DNA of 64,000 nucleotides, taken from NCBI GenBank assembly GCA_950022655.1, contig OX465592.1, positions 2,380,623-2,444,622 of the forward strand. Direction: 5' to 3'. How positions within the stretch are numbered: position 1 is the stretch's first letter; each line of letters opens with the position of its first letter. The notes under the pieces were generated by a model that was given only the letters and a program-made list of their open reading frames with translations, did not search any database and was not told the DNA's origin. Origin of the DNA: Alentia gelatinosa (Eukaryota > Annelida > Polychaeta > Phyllodocida > Polynoidae). Of the stretch, positions 30,001 through 45,000 are shown one piece after another. Position numbers and translations under genes: made by a program.

Positions 30001-33000
30001 CATTGTGGCAACAACAAGTGTGCCTGAAACAATGACTGTCATGGAAACAAGCACAGTGCCTGCCACAACCACTGAGCAACAGACATCCACTGTAGAGGAA
30101 ACAACCACTGATCAGCAAACGACCACTGTAGCACCCACCACATTGCAGGACACAACTACTGGTGCAGGAACGACAACAGTGGAACAGACAAGTACACAAA
30201 TGGAATCGACCACTTTGCCACTGACTTCAACAGTTGTTGCAAGCACAAGTGGGCCTCAGACAACTACTGATGTGGAAACAAGCAGAGTGCCTGCCACAAC
30301 AAGTGAAGCACAGACATCCACTGTCCAAGAAACAACCACTTTGGCTGCAACAACTGTGCAAGACACCACAACTGCTGCCCAAACATCAACAATGGCAGAG
30401 ACAACAACCCAAGTGGAAACCACCCGTTTGGCACAGACATCGACCATTGTGGCAACCACAAGTGTGCCTGAAACAACGACTGTCATGGAAACCAGCACAG
30501 TGCCTGCCACAACCACTGAGCAACAGACATCCACTGTAGAGGAAACAACCACTGATCAGCAAACGACCACTGTAGCACCCACCACATTGCAGGACACAAC
30601 TACTGGTGCAGGAACGACAACAGTGGAACAGACAAGTACACAAATGGAATCGACCACTTTGCCACTGACTTCAACAGTTGTTGCAAGCACAAGTGGGCCT
30701 CAGACAACTACCGATGTGGAAACAAGCACAGTGCCTGCCACAACAAGTGAACCACAGACATCCACTGTCCAAGAAACAACCACTTTGGCTGCAACAACTG
30801 TGCAAGACACCACAACTGCTGCCCAAACATCAACAATGGCAGAGACAACAACCCAAGTGGAAACCACCACTTTGGCACAGACATCGACCATTGTGGCAAC
30901 CACAAGTGTGCCTGAAACAACGACTGTCATGGAAACAAGCACAGTGCCTGCCACAACCACTGAGCAACAGACATCCACTGTAGAGGAAACAACCACTGAT
31001 CAGCAAACGACCACTGTAGCACCCACCACATTGCAGGACACAACTACTGGTGCAGGAACGACAACAGTGGAACAGAGAAGTACACAAATGGAATCGACCA
31101 CTTTGCCACTGACTTCAACAGTTGTTGCAAGCACAGGTGGGCCTCAGACAACTACCGATGTGGAAACAAGCACAGTGCCTGCCACAACAAGTGAACCACA
31201 GACATCCACTGTCCAAGAAACAACCACTTTGGCTGCAACAACTGTGCAAGACACCACAACTGCTGCCCAAACATCAACAATGGCAGAGACAACAACCCAA
31301 GTGGAAACCACCACTTTGGCACAGATATCGACCATTGTGGCAACCACAAGTGTGCCTGAAACAACGACTGTTATGGAAACAAGCACAGTGCCTGCCACAA
31401 CCACTAAGCAACAGACATCCACTGTAGAGGAAACAACCACTGATCAGCAAACGACCACTGTAGCACCCACCACATTGCAGGACACAACTACTGGTGCAGG
31501 AACGACAACAGTGGAACAGACAAGTACACAAATGGAATCGACCACTTTGCCACTGACTTCAACAGTTGTTGCAAGCACAAGTGGGCCTCAGACAACTACC
31601 GATGTGGAAACAAGCACAGTGCCTGCCACAACAAGTGAACCACAGACATCCACTGTCCAAGAAACAACCACTTTGGCTGCAACAACTGTGCAAGACACCA
31701 CAACTGCTGCCCAAACATCAACAATGGCAGAGACAACAACCCAAGTGGAAACCACCACTTTGGCACAGATATCGACCATTGTGGCAACCACAAGTGTGCC
31801 TGAAACAACGACTGTTATGGAAACAAGCACAGTGCCTGTCACAACCACTAAGCAACAGACATCCGCTGTAGAGGAAACAACCACTGATCAGCAAACGACC
31901 ACTGTAGCACCCACCACATTGCAGGACACAACTACTGGTGCAGGAACGACAACAGTGGAACAGACAAGTACACAAATGGAATCGACCACTTTGCCACTGA
32001 CTTCAACAGTTGTTGCAAGCACAAGTGGGCCTCAGACAACTACTGATGTAGAAACAATCACAGTGCCTGCCACAACAAGTGAACCACAGACATCCACTGT
32101 CCAAGAAACAACCACTTTGGCTGCAACAACTGTGCAAAACACCACAACTGCTGCCCAAACATCAACAATGGCAGAGACAACAACCCAAGTGGAAACCACC
32201 ACTTTGGCACAGACATCGACCATTGTGGCAACCACAAGTGTGCCTGAAACAACGACTGTCATGGAAACAAGCACGGTGCCTGCCACAACCACTGAGCAAC
32301 AGACATCCACTGTAGAGGAAACAACCACTGATCAGCAAACGACCACTGTAGCACCCACCACATTGCAGGACACAACTACTGGTGCAGGAACGACAACAGT
32401 GGAACAGACAAGTACACAAATGGAATCGACCACTTTGCCACTGACTTCAACAGTTGTTGCAAGCACAAGTGGGCCTCAGACAACTACCGATGTGGAAACA
32501 AGCACAGTGCCTGCCACAACAAGTGAACCACAGACATCCACTGTCCAAGAAACAACCACTTTGGCTGCAACAACTGTGCAAGACACCACAACTGCTGCCC
32601 AAACATCAACAATGGCAGAGACAACAACCCAATTGGAAACCACCACTTTGGCACAGACATCGACCATTGTGGCAACAACAAGTGTGCCTGAAACAACGAC
32701 TGTTATGGAAACAAGCACAGTGCCTGCCACAACCACTAAGCAACAGACATCCACTGTAGAGGAAACAACCACTGATCAGCAAACGACCACTGTAGCACCC
32801 ACCACATTGCAGGACACAACTACTGGTGCAGGAACGACAACAGTGGAACAGACAAGTACACAAATGGAATCGACCACTTTGCCACTGACTTCAACAGTTG
32901 TTGCAAGCACAAGTGGGCCTCAGACAACTACCGATGTGGAAACAAGCACAATGACTGCCACAACAAGCGGACCACAGACATCCACTGTCAAAGAAACAGC

Positions 33001-36000
33001 CACTTTGTCTGCAACAACTGTGCAAGACACCACAACTGCTGCCCAAACATCAACAATGGCAGAGACAACAACCCAAGTGGAAACCACCACTTTGGCACAG
33101 ACATCGACCATTGTGGCAACCACAAGTGTGCCTGAAACAACGACTGTCATGGAAACAAGCACGGTGCCTGCCACAACCACTGAGCAACAGACATCCACTG
33201 TAGAGGAAACAACCACTGATCAGCAAACGACCACTGTAGCACCCACCACATTGCAGGACACAACTACTGGTGCAGGAACGACAACAGTGGAACAGACAAG
33301 TACACAAATGGAATCGACCACTTTGCCACTGACTTCAACAGTTGTTGCAAGCACAAGTGGGCCTCAGACAACTACCGATGTGGAAACCAGCACAGTGCCT
33401 GCCACAACAAGTGAACCACAGACATCCACTGTCCAAGAAACAGCCACTTTGTCTGCAACAACTGTGCAAGACACCACAACTGCTGCCCAAACATCAACAA
33501 TGGCAGAGACAACAACCCAAGTGGAAACCACCACTTTGGCACAGACATCGACCATTGTGGCAACCACAAGTGTGCCTGAAACAACGACTGTCATGGAAAC
33601 AAGCACAGTGCCTGCCACAACCACTGAGCAACAGACATCCACTGTAGAGGAAACAACCACTGATCAGCAAACGACCACTGTAGCACCCACCACATTGCAG
33701 GACACAACTACTGGTGCAGGAACGACAACAGTGGAACAGACAAGTACACAAATGGAATCGACCACTTTGCCACTGACTTCAACAGTTGTTGCAAGCACAA
33801 GTGGGCCTCAGACAACTACCGATGTGGAAACAAGCACAATGACTGCCACAACAAGTGAACCACAGACATCCACTGTCCAAGAAACAACCACTTTGGCTGC
33901 AACAACTGTGCAAGACACCACAACTGCTGCCCAAACATCAACAATGGAAGAGACAACAACCCAAGTGGAAACCACCACTTTGGCACAGACATCGACCATT
34001 GTGGCAACAACAAGTGTGCCTGAAACAACGACTGTCATGGAAACAAGCACAGTGCCTGCCACAACCACTGAGCAACAGACATCCACTGTAGAGGAAACAA
34101 CCACTGATCAGCAAACGACCACTGTAGCACCCACCACATTGCAGGACACAACTACTGGTGCAGGAACGACAACAGTGGAACAGACAAGTACACAAATGGA
34201 ATCGACCACTTTGCCACTGACTTCAACAGTTGTTGCAAGCACAAGTGGGCCTCAGACAACTACCGATGTGGAAACAAGCACAATGACTGCCACAACAAGC
34301 GGACCACAGACATCCACTGTCAAAGAAACAGCCACTTTGTCTGCAACAACTGTGCAAGACACCACAACTGCTGCCCAAACATCAACAATGGAAGAGACAA
34401 CAACCCAAGTGGAAACCACCACTTTGGCACAGACATCGACCATTGTGGCAACAACAAGTGTGCCTGAAACAACGACTGTCATGGAAACAAGCACAGTGCC
34501 TGCCACAACCACTGAGCAACAGACATCCACTGTAGAGGAAACAACCACTGATCAGCAAACGACCACTGTAGCACCCACCACATTGCAGGACACAACTACT
34601 GGTGCAGGAACGACAACAGTGGAACAGACAAGTACACAAATGGAATCGACCACTTTGCCACTGACTTCAACAGTTGTTGCAAGCACAAGTGGGCCTCAGA
34701 CAACTACCGATGTGGAAACAAGCACAATGACTGCCACAACAAGTGAACCACAGACATCCACTGTCCAAGAAACAACCACTTTGGCTGCAACAACTGTGCA
34801 AGACACCACAACTGCTGCCCAAACATCAACAATGGAAGAGACAACAACCCAAGTGGAAACCACCACTTTGGCACAGACATCGACCATTGTGGCAACAACA
34901 AGTGTGCCTGAAACAATGACTGTCATGGAAACAAGCACAGTGCCTGCCACAACCACTGAGCAACAGACATCCACTGTAGAGGAAACAACCACTGATCAGC
35001 AAACGACCACTGTAGCACCCACCACATTGCAGGACACAACTACTGGTGCAGGAACGACAACAGTGGAACAGACAAGTACACAAATGGAATTGACCACTTT
35101 GCCACTGACTTCAACAGTTGTTGCAAGCACAAGTGGGCCTCAGACAACTACTGATGTGGAAACAAGCAGAGTGCCTGCCACAACAAGTGAAGCACAGACA
35201 TCCACTGTCCAAGAAACAACCACTTTGGCTGCAACAACTGTGCAAGACACCACAACTGCTGCCCAAACATCAACAATGGCAGAGACAACAACCCAAGTGG
35301 AAACCACCCGTTTGGCACAGACATCGACCATTGTGGCAACCACAAGTGTGCCTGAAACAACGACTGTCATGGAAACCAGCACAGTGCCTGCCACAACCAC
35401 TGAGCAACAGACATCCACTGTAGAGGAAACAACCACTGATCAGCAAACGACCACTGTAGCACCCACCACATTGCAGGACACAACTACTGGTGCAGGAACG
35501 ACAACAGTGGAACAGACAAGTACACAAATGGAATCGACCACTTTGCCACTGACTTCAACAGTTGTTGCAAGCACAAGTGGGCCTCAGACAACTACCGATG
35601 TGGAAACAAGCACAGTGCCTGCCACAACAAGTGAACCACAGACATCCACTGTCCAAGAAACAACCACTTTGGCTGCAACAACTGTGCAAGACACCACAAC
35701 TGCTGCCCAAACATCAACAATGGCAGAGACAACAACCCAAGTGGAAACCACCACTTTGGCACAGACATCGACCATTGTGGCAACCACAAGTGTGCCTGAA
35801 ACAACGACTGTCATGGAAACAAGCACAGTGCCTGCCACAACCACTGAGCAACAGACATCCACTGTAGAGGAAACAACCACTGATCAGCAAACGACCACTG
35901 TAGCACCCACCACATTGCAGGACACAACTACTGGTGCAGGAACGACAACAGTGGAACAGAGAAGTACACAAATGGAATCGACCACTTTGCCACTGACTTC

Positions 36001-39000
36001 AACAGTTGTTGCAAGCACAGGTGGGCCTCAGACAACTACCGATGTGGAAACAAGCACAGTGCCTGCCACAACAAGTGAACCACAGACATCCACTGTCCAA
36101 GAAACAACCACTTTGGCTGCAACAACTGTGCAAGACACCACAACTGCTGCCCAAACATCAACAATGGCAGAGACAACAACCCAAGTGGAAACCACCACTT
36201 TGGCACAGATATCGACCATTGTGGCAACCACAAGTGTGCCTGAAACAACGACTGTTATGGAAACAAGCACAGTGCCTGCCACAACCACTAAGCAACAGAC
36301 ATCCACTGTAGAGGAAACAACCACTGATCAGCAAACGACCACTGTAGCACCCACCACATTGCAGGACACAACTACTGGTGCAGGAACGACAACAGTGGAA
36401 CAGACAAGTACACAAATGGAATCGACCACTTTGCCACTGACTTCAACAGTTGTTGCAAGCACAAGTGGGCCTCAGACAACTACCGATGTGGAAACAAGCA
36501 CAGTGCCTGCCACAACAAGTGAACCACAGACATCCACTGTCCAAGAAACAACCACTTTGGCTGCAACAACTGTGCAAGACACCACAACTGCTGCCCAAAC
36601 ATCAACAATGGCAGAGACAACAACCCAAGTGGAAACCACCACTTTGGCACAGATATCGACCATTGTGGCAACCACAAGTGTGCCTGAAACAACGACTGTT
36701 ATGGAAACAAGCACAGTGCCTGTCACAACCACTAAGCAACAGACATCCGCTGTAGAGGAAACAACCACTGATCAGCAAACGACCACTGTAGCACCCACCA
36801 CATTGCAGGACACAACTACTGGTGCAGGAACGACAACAGTGGAACAGACAAGTACACAAATGGAATCGACCACTTTGCCACTGACTTCAACAGTTGTTGC
36901 AAGCACAAGTGGGCCTCAGACAACTACTGATGTAGAAACAATCACAGTGCCTGCCACAACAAGTGAACCACAGACATCCACTGTCCAAGAAACAACCACT
37001 TTGGCTGCAACAACTGTGCAAAACACCACAACTGCTGCCCAAACATCAACAATGGCAGAGACAACAACCCAAGTGGAAACCACCACTTTGGCACAGACAT
37101 CGACCATTGTGGCAACCACAAGTGTGCCTGAAACAACGACTGTCATGGAAACAAGCACGGTGCCTGCCACAACCACTGAGCAACAGACATCCACTGTAGA
37201 GGAAACAACCACTGATCAGCAAACGACCACTGTAGCACCCACCACATTGCAGGACACAACTACTGGTGCAGGAACGACAACAGTGGAACAGACAAGTACA
37301 CAAATGGAATCGACCACTTTGCCACTGACTTCAACAGTTGTTGCAAGCACAAGTGGGCCTCAGACAACTACCGATGTGGAAACAAGCACAGTGCCTGCCA
37401 CAACAAGTGAACCACAGACATCCACTGTCCAAGAAACAACCACTTTGGCTGCAACAACTGTGCAAGACACCACAACTGCTGCCCAAACATCAACAATGGC
37501 AGAGACAACAACCCAATTGGAAACCACCACTTTGGCACAGACATCGACCATTGTGGCAACAACAAGTGTGCCTGAAACAACGACTGTTATGGAAACAAGC
37601 ACAGTGCCTGCCACAACCACTAAGCAACAGACATCCACTGTAGAGGAAACAACCACTGATCAGCAAACGACCACTGTAGCACCCACCACATTGCAGGACA
37701 CAACTACTGGTGCAGGAACGACAACAGTGGAACAGACAAGTACACAAATGGAATCGACCACTTTGCCACTGACTTCAACAGTTGTTGCAAGCACAAGTGG
37801 GCCTCAGACAACTACCGATGTGGAAACAAGCACAATGACTGCCACAACAAGCGGACCACAGACATCCACTGTCAAAGAAACAGCCACTTTGTCTGCAACA
37901 ACTGTGCAAGACACCACAACTGCTGCCCAAACATCAACAATGGCAGAGACAACAACCCAAGTGGAAACCACCACTTTGGCACAGACATCGACCATTGTGG
38001 CAACCACAAGTGTGCCTGAAACAACGACTGTCATGGAAACAAGCACGGTGCCTGCCACAACCACTGAGCAACAGACATCCACTGTAGAGGAAACAACCAC
38101 TGATCAGCAAACGACCACTGTAGCACCCACCACATTGCAGGACACAACTACTGGTGCAGGAACGACAACAGTGGAACAGACAAGTACACAAATGGAATCG
38201 ACCACTTTGCCACTGACTTCAACAGTTGTTGCAAGCACAAGTGGGCCTCAGACAACTACCGATGTGGAAACCAGCACAGTGCCTGCCACAACAAGTGAAC
38301 CACAGACATCCACTGTCCAAGAAACAGCCACTTTGTCTGCAACAACTGTGCAAGACACCACAACTGCTGCCCAAACATCAACAATGGCAGAGACAACAAC
38401 CCAAGTGGAAACCACCACTTTGGCACAGACATCGACCATTGTGGCAACCACAAGTGTGCCTGAAACAACGACTGTCATGGAAACAAGCACAGTGCCTGCC
38501 ACAACCACTGAGCAACAGACATCCACTGTAGAGGAAACAACCACTGATCAGCAAACGACCACTGTAGCACCCACCACATTGCAGGACACAACTACTGGTG
38601 CAGGAACGACAACAGTGGAACAGACAAGTACACAAATGGAATCGACCACTTTGCCACTGACTTCAACAGTTGTTGCAAGCACAAGTGGGCCTCAGACAAC
38701 TACCGATGTGGAAACAAGCACAATGACTGCCACAACAAGTGAACCACAGACATCCACTGTCCAAGAAACAACCACTTTGGCTGCAACAACTGTGCAAGAC
38801 ACCACAACTGCTGCCCAAACATCAACAATGGAAGAGACAACAACCCAAGTGGAAACCACCACTTTGGCACAGACATCGACCATTGTGGCAACAACAAGTG
38901 TGCCTGAAACAACGACTGTCATGGAAACAAGCACAGTGCCTGCCACAACCACTGAGCAACAGACATCCACTGTAGAGGAAACAACCACTGATCAGCAAAC

Positions 39001-42000
39001 GACCACTGTAGCACCCACCACATTGCAGGACACAACTACTGGTGCAGGAACGACAACAGTGGAACAGACAAGTACACAAATGGAATCGACCACTTTGCCA
39101 CTGACTTCAACAGTTGTTGCAAGCACAAGTGGGCCTCAGACAACTACCGATGTGGAAACAAGCACAATGACTGCCACAACAAGTGAACCACAGACATCCA
39201 CTGTCCAAGAAACAACCACTTTGGCTGCAACAACTGTGCAAGACACCACAACTGCTGCCCAAACATCAACAATGGAAGAGACAACAACCCAAGTGGAAAC
39301 CACCACTTTGGCACAGACATCGACCATTGTGGCAACAACAAGTGTGCCTGAAACAACGACTGTCATGGAAACAAGCACAGTGCCTGCCACAACCACTGAG
39401 CAACAGACATCCACTGTAGAGGAAACAACCACTGATCAGCAAACGACCACTGTAGCACCCACCACATTGCAGGACACAACTACTGGTGCAGGAACGACAA
39501 CAGTGGAACAGACAAGTACACAAATGGAATCGACCACTTTGCCACTGACTTCAACAGTTGTTGCAAGCACAAGTGGGCCTCAGACAACTACTGATGTGGA
39601 AACAAGCAGAGTGCCTGCCACAACAAGTGAAGCACAGACATCCACTGTCCAAGAAACAACCACTTTGGCTGCAACAACTGTGCAAGACACCACAACTGCT
39701 GCCCAAACATCAACAATGGCAGAGACAACAACCCAAGTGGAAACCACCCGTTTGGCACAGACATCGACCATTGTGGCAACCACAAGTGTGCCTGAAACAA
39801 CGACTGTCATGGAACCCAGCACAGTGCCTGCCACAACCACTGAGCAACAGACATCCACTGTAGAGGAAACAACCACTGATCAGCAAACGACCACTGTAGC
39901 ACCCACCACATTGCAGGACACAACTACTGGTGCAGGAACGACAACAGTGGAACAGACAAGTACACAAATGGAATCGACCACTTTGCCACTGACTTCAACA
40001 GTTGTTGCAAGCACAAGTGGGCCTCAGACAACTACCGATGTGGAAACAAGCACAGTGCCTGCCACAACAAGTGAACCACAGTCATCCACTGTCCAAGAAA
40101 CAACCACTTTGGCTGCAACAACTGTGCAAGACACCACAACTGCTGCCCAAACATCAACAATGGCAGAGACAACAACCCAAGTGGAAACCACCACTTTGGC
40201 ACAGACATCGACCATTGTGGCAACCACAAGTGTGCCTGAAACAACGACTGTCATGGAAACAAGCACAGTGCCTGCCACAACCACTGAGCAACAGACATCC
40301 ACTGTAGAGGAAACAACCACTGATCAGCAAACGACAACTGTAGCACCCATCACATTGCAGGACACAACTACTGGTGCAGGAACGACAACAGTGGAACAGA
40401 CAAGTACACAAATGGAATCGACCACTTTGCCACTGACTTCAACAGTTGTTGCAAGCACAAGTGGGCCTCAGACAACTACCGATGTGGAAACAAGCACAGT
40501 GCCTGCCACAACAAGTGAACCACAGACATCCACTGTCCAAGAAACAACCACTTTGGCTGCAACAACTGTGCAAGACACCACAACTGCTGCCCAAACATCA
40601 ACAATGGCAGAGACAACCCAAGTGGAAACCACCACTTTGGCACAGACATCGACCATTGTGGCAACCACAAGTGTGCCTGAAACAACGACTGTCATGGAAA
40701 CAAGCACGGTGCCTGCCACAACCACTGAGCAACAGACATCCACTGTAGAGGAAACAACCACTGATCAGCAAACGACCACTGTAGCACCCACCACATTGCA
40801 GGACACAACTACTGGTGCAGGAACGACAACAGTGGAACAGACAAGTACACAAATGGAATCGACCACTTTGCCACTGACTTCAACAGTTGTTGCAAGCACA
40901 AGTGGGCCTCAGACAACTACCGATGTGGAAACAAGCACAATGACTGCCACAACAAGTGAACTACAGACATCCACTGTCCAAGAAACAACCACTTTGGCTG
41001 CAACAACTGTGCAAGACACCACAACTGCTGCCCAAACATCAACAATGGAAGAGACAACAACCCAAGTGGAAACCACCACTTTGGCACAGACATCGACCAT
41101 TGTGGCAACAACAAGTGTGCCTGAAACAACGACTGTCATGGAAACAAGCACAGTGCCTGCCACAACCACTGAGCAACAGACATCCACTGTAGAGGAAACA
41201 ACCACTGATCAGCAAACGACCACTGTAGCACCCACCACATTGCAGGACACAACTACTGGTGCAGGAACGACAACAGTGGAACAGACAAGTACACAAATGG
41301 AATCGACCACTTTGCCACTGACTTCAACAGTTGTTGCAAGCACAAGTGGGCCTCAGACAACTACCGATGTGGAAACAATCACAGTGCCTGCCACAACAAG
41401 TGAAGCACAGACATCCACTGTCCAAGAAACAACCACTTTGGCTGCAACAACTGTGCAAGACACCACAACTGCTGCCCAAACATCAACAATGGCAGAGACA
41501 ACAACCCAAGTGGAAACCACCACTTTGGCACAGACATCGACCATTGTGGCAACCACAAGTGTGCCTGAAACAACGACTGTCATGGAAACCAGCACAGTGC
41601 CTGCCACAACCACTGAGCAACAGACATCCACTGTAGAGGAAACAACCACTGATCAGCAAACGACCACTGTAGCACCCACCACATTGCAGGACACAACTAC
41701 TGGTGCAGGAACGACAACAGTGGAACAGACAAGTACACAAATGGAATCGACCACTTTGCCACTGACTTCAACAGTTGTTGCAAGTACAAGTGGGCCTCAG
41801 ACAACTACCGATGTGGAAACCAGCACAGTGCCTGCCACAACAAGTGAACCACAGACATCCACTGTCCAAGAAACAACCACTTTGGCTGCAACAACTGTGC
41901 AAGACACCACAACTGCTGCCCAAACATCAACAATGGCAGAGACAACAACCCAAGTGGAAACCACCACTTTGGCACAGACATCGACCATTGTGGCAACCAC

Positions 42001-45000
42001 AAGTGTGCCTGAAACAACGACTGTCATGGAAACAAGCACGGTGCCTGCCACAACCACTGAGCAACAGACATCCACTGTAGAGGAAACAACCACTGATCAG
42101 CAAACGACCACTGTAGCACCCACCACATTGCAGGACACAACTACTGGTGCAGGAACGACAACAGTGGAACAGACAAGTACACAAATGGAATCGACCACTT
42201 TGCCACTGACTTCAACAGTTGTTGCAAGCACAAGTGGGCCTCAGACAACTACCGATGTGGAAACCAGCACAGTGCCTGCCACAACAAGTGAACCACAGAC
42301 ATCCACTGTCCAAGAAACAGCCACTTTGTCTGCAACAACTGTGCAAGACACCACAACTGCTGCCCAAACATCAACAATGGCAGAGACAACAACCCAAGTG
42401 GAAACAACCACTTTGGCACAGACATCGACCATTGTGGCAACCACAAGTGTGCCTGAAACAACGACTGTCATGGAAACAAGCACAGTGCCTGCCACAACCA
42501 CTGAGCAACAGACATCCACTGTAGAGGAAACAACCACTGATCAGCAAACGACCACTGTAGCACCCACCACATTGCAGGACACAACTACTGGTGCAGGAAC
42601 GACAACAGTGGAACAGACAAGTACACAAATGGAATCGACCACTTTGCCACTGACTTCAACAGTTGTTGCAAGCACAAGTGGGCCTCAGACAACTACCGAT
42701 GTGGAAACAAGCACAGTGCCTGCCACAACAAGTGAACCACAGACATCCACTGTCCAAGAAACAACCACTTTGGCTGCAACAACTGTGCAAGACACCACAA
42801 CTGCTGCCCAAACATCAACAATGGCAGAGACAACAACCCAAGTGGAAACCACCACTTTGGCACAGACATCGACCATTGTGGCAACCACAAGTGTGCCTGA
42901 AACAACGACTGTCATGGAAACAAGCACAGTGCCTGCCACAACCACTGAGCAACAGACATCCACTGTAGAGGAAACAACCACTGATCAGCAAACGACCACT
43001 GTAGCACCCACCACATTGCAGGACACAACTACTGGTGCAGGAACGACAACAGTGGAACAGACAAGTACACAAATGGAATCGACCACTTTGCCACTGACTT
43101 CAACAGTTGTTGCAAGCACAAGTGGGCCTCAGACAACTACCGATGTGGAAACAAGCACAGTGCCTGCCACAACAAGTGAACCACAGTCATCCACTGTCCA
43201 AGAAACAACCACTTTGGCTGCAACAACTGTGCAAGACACCACAACTGCTGCCCAAACATCAACAATGGCAGAGACAACAACCCAAGTGGAAACCACCACT
43301 TTGGCACAGACATCGACCATTGTGGCAACCACAAGTGTGCCTGAAACAACGACTGTCATGGAAACAAGCACAGTGCCTGCCACAACCACTGAGCAACAGA
43401 CATCCACTGTAGAGGAAACAACCACTGATCAGCAAACGACCACTGTAGCACCCATCACATTGCAGGACACAACTACTGGTGCAGGAACGACAACAGTGGA
43501 ACAGACAAGTACACAAATGGAATCGACCACTTTGCCACTGACTTCAACAGTTGTTGCAAGCACAAGTGGGCCTCAGACAACTACCGATGTGGAAACCAGC
43601 ACAGTGCCTGCCACAACAAGTGAACCACAGACATCCACTGTCCAAGAAACAGCCACTTTGTCTGCAACAACTGTGCAAGACACCACAACTGCTGCCCAAA
43701 CATCAACAATGGAAGAGACAACAACCCAAGTGGAAACCACCACTTTGGCACAGACATCGACCATTGTGGCAACCACAAGTGTGCCTGAAACAACGACTGT
43801 CATGGAAACAAGCACAGTGCCTGCCACAACCACTGAGCAACAGACATTCACTGTAGAGGAAACAACCACTGATCAGCAAACGACCACTGTAGCACCCACC
43901 ACATTGCAGGACACAACTACTGGTGCAGGAACGACAACAGTGGAACAGACAAGTACACAAATGGAATCGACCACTTTGGCACTGACTTCAACAGTTGTTG
44001 CAAGCACAAGTGGGCCTCAGACAACTACCGATGTGGAAACAAGCACAGTGCCTGCCACAACAAGTGAACCACAGACATCCACTGTCCAAGAAACAACCAC
44101 TTTGGCTGCAACAACTGTGCAAGACACCACAACTGCTGCCCAAACATCAACAATGGAAGAGACAACAACCCAAGTGGAAACCACCACTTTGGCACAGACA
44201 TCGACCATTGTGGCAACAACAAGTGTGCCTGAAACAACGACTGTCATGGAAACAAGCACAGTGCCTGCCACAACCACTGAGCAACAGACATCCACTGTAG
44301 AGGAAACAACCACTGATCAGCAAACGACCACTGTAGCACCCACCACATTGCAGGACACAACTACTGGTGCAGGAACGACAACAGTGGAACAGACAAGTAC
44401 ACAAATGGAATCGACCACTTTGCCACTGACTTCAACAGTTGTTGCAAGCACAAGTGGGCCTCAGATAACTACCGATGTGGAAACAAGCACAGTGCCTGCC
44501 ACAACAAGTGAACCACAGACATCCACTGTCCAAGAAACAACCATTTTGGCTGCAACAACTGTGCAAGACACCACAACTGCTGCCCAAACATCAACAATGG
44601 CAGAGACAACAACCCAAGTGGAAACCACCACTTTGGCACAGACAACGACCATTGTGGCAACCACAAGTGTCCCTGAAACAGCGACTGTCATGGAAACAAG
44701 CACAGTGCCTGCCACAACCACTGAGCAACAGACATCCACTGTAGAGGAAACAACCACTGATCAGCAAACGACCACTGTAGCACCCACCACATTGCAGGAC
44801 ACAACTACTGGTGCAGGAACGACAACAGTGGAACAGACAAGTACACAAATGGAATCGACCACTTTTCCACTGACTTCAACAGTTGTTGCAGGCACAAGTG
44901 GGCCTCAGACAACTACCGATGTGGAAACAAGCACAGTGCCTGCCACAACAAGTGAACCACAGACATCCACTGTCCAAGAAACAACCACTTTGGCTGCAAC

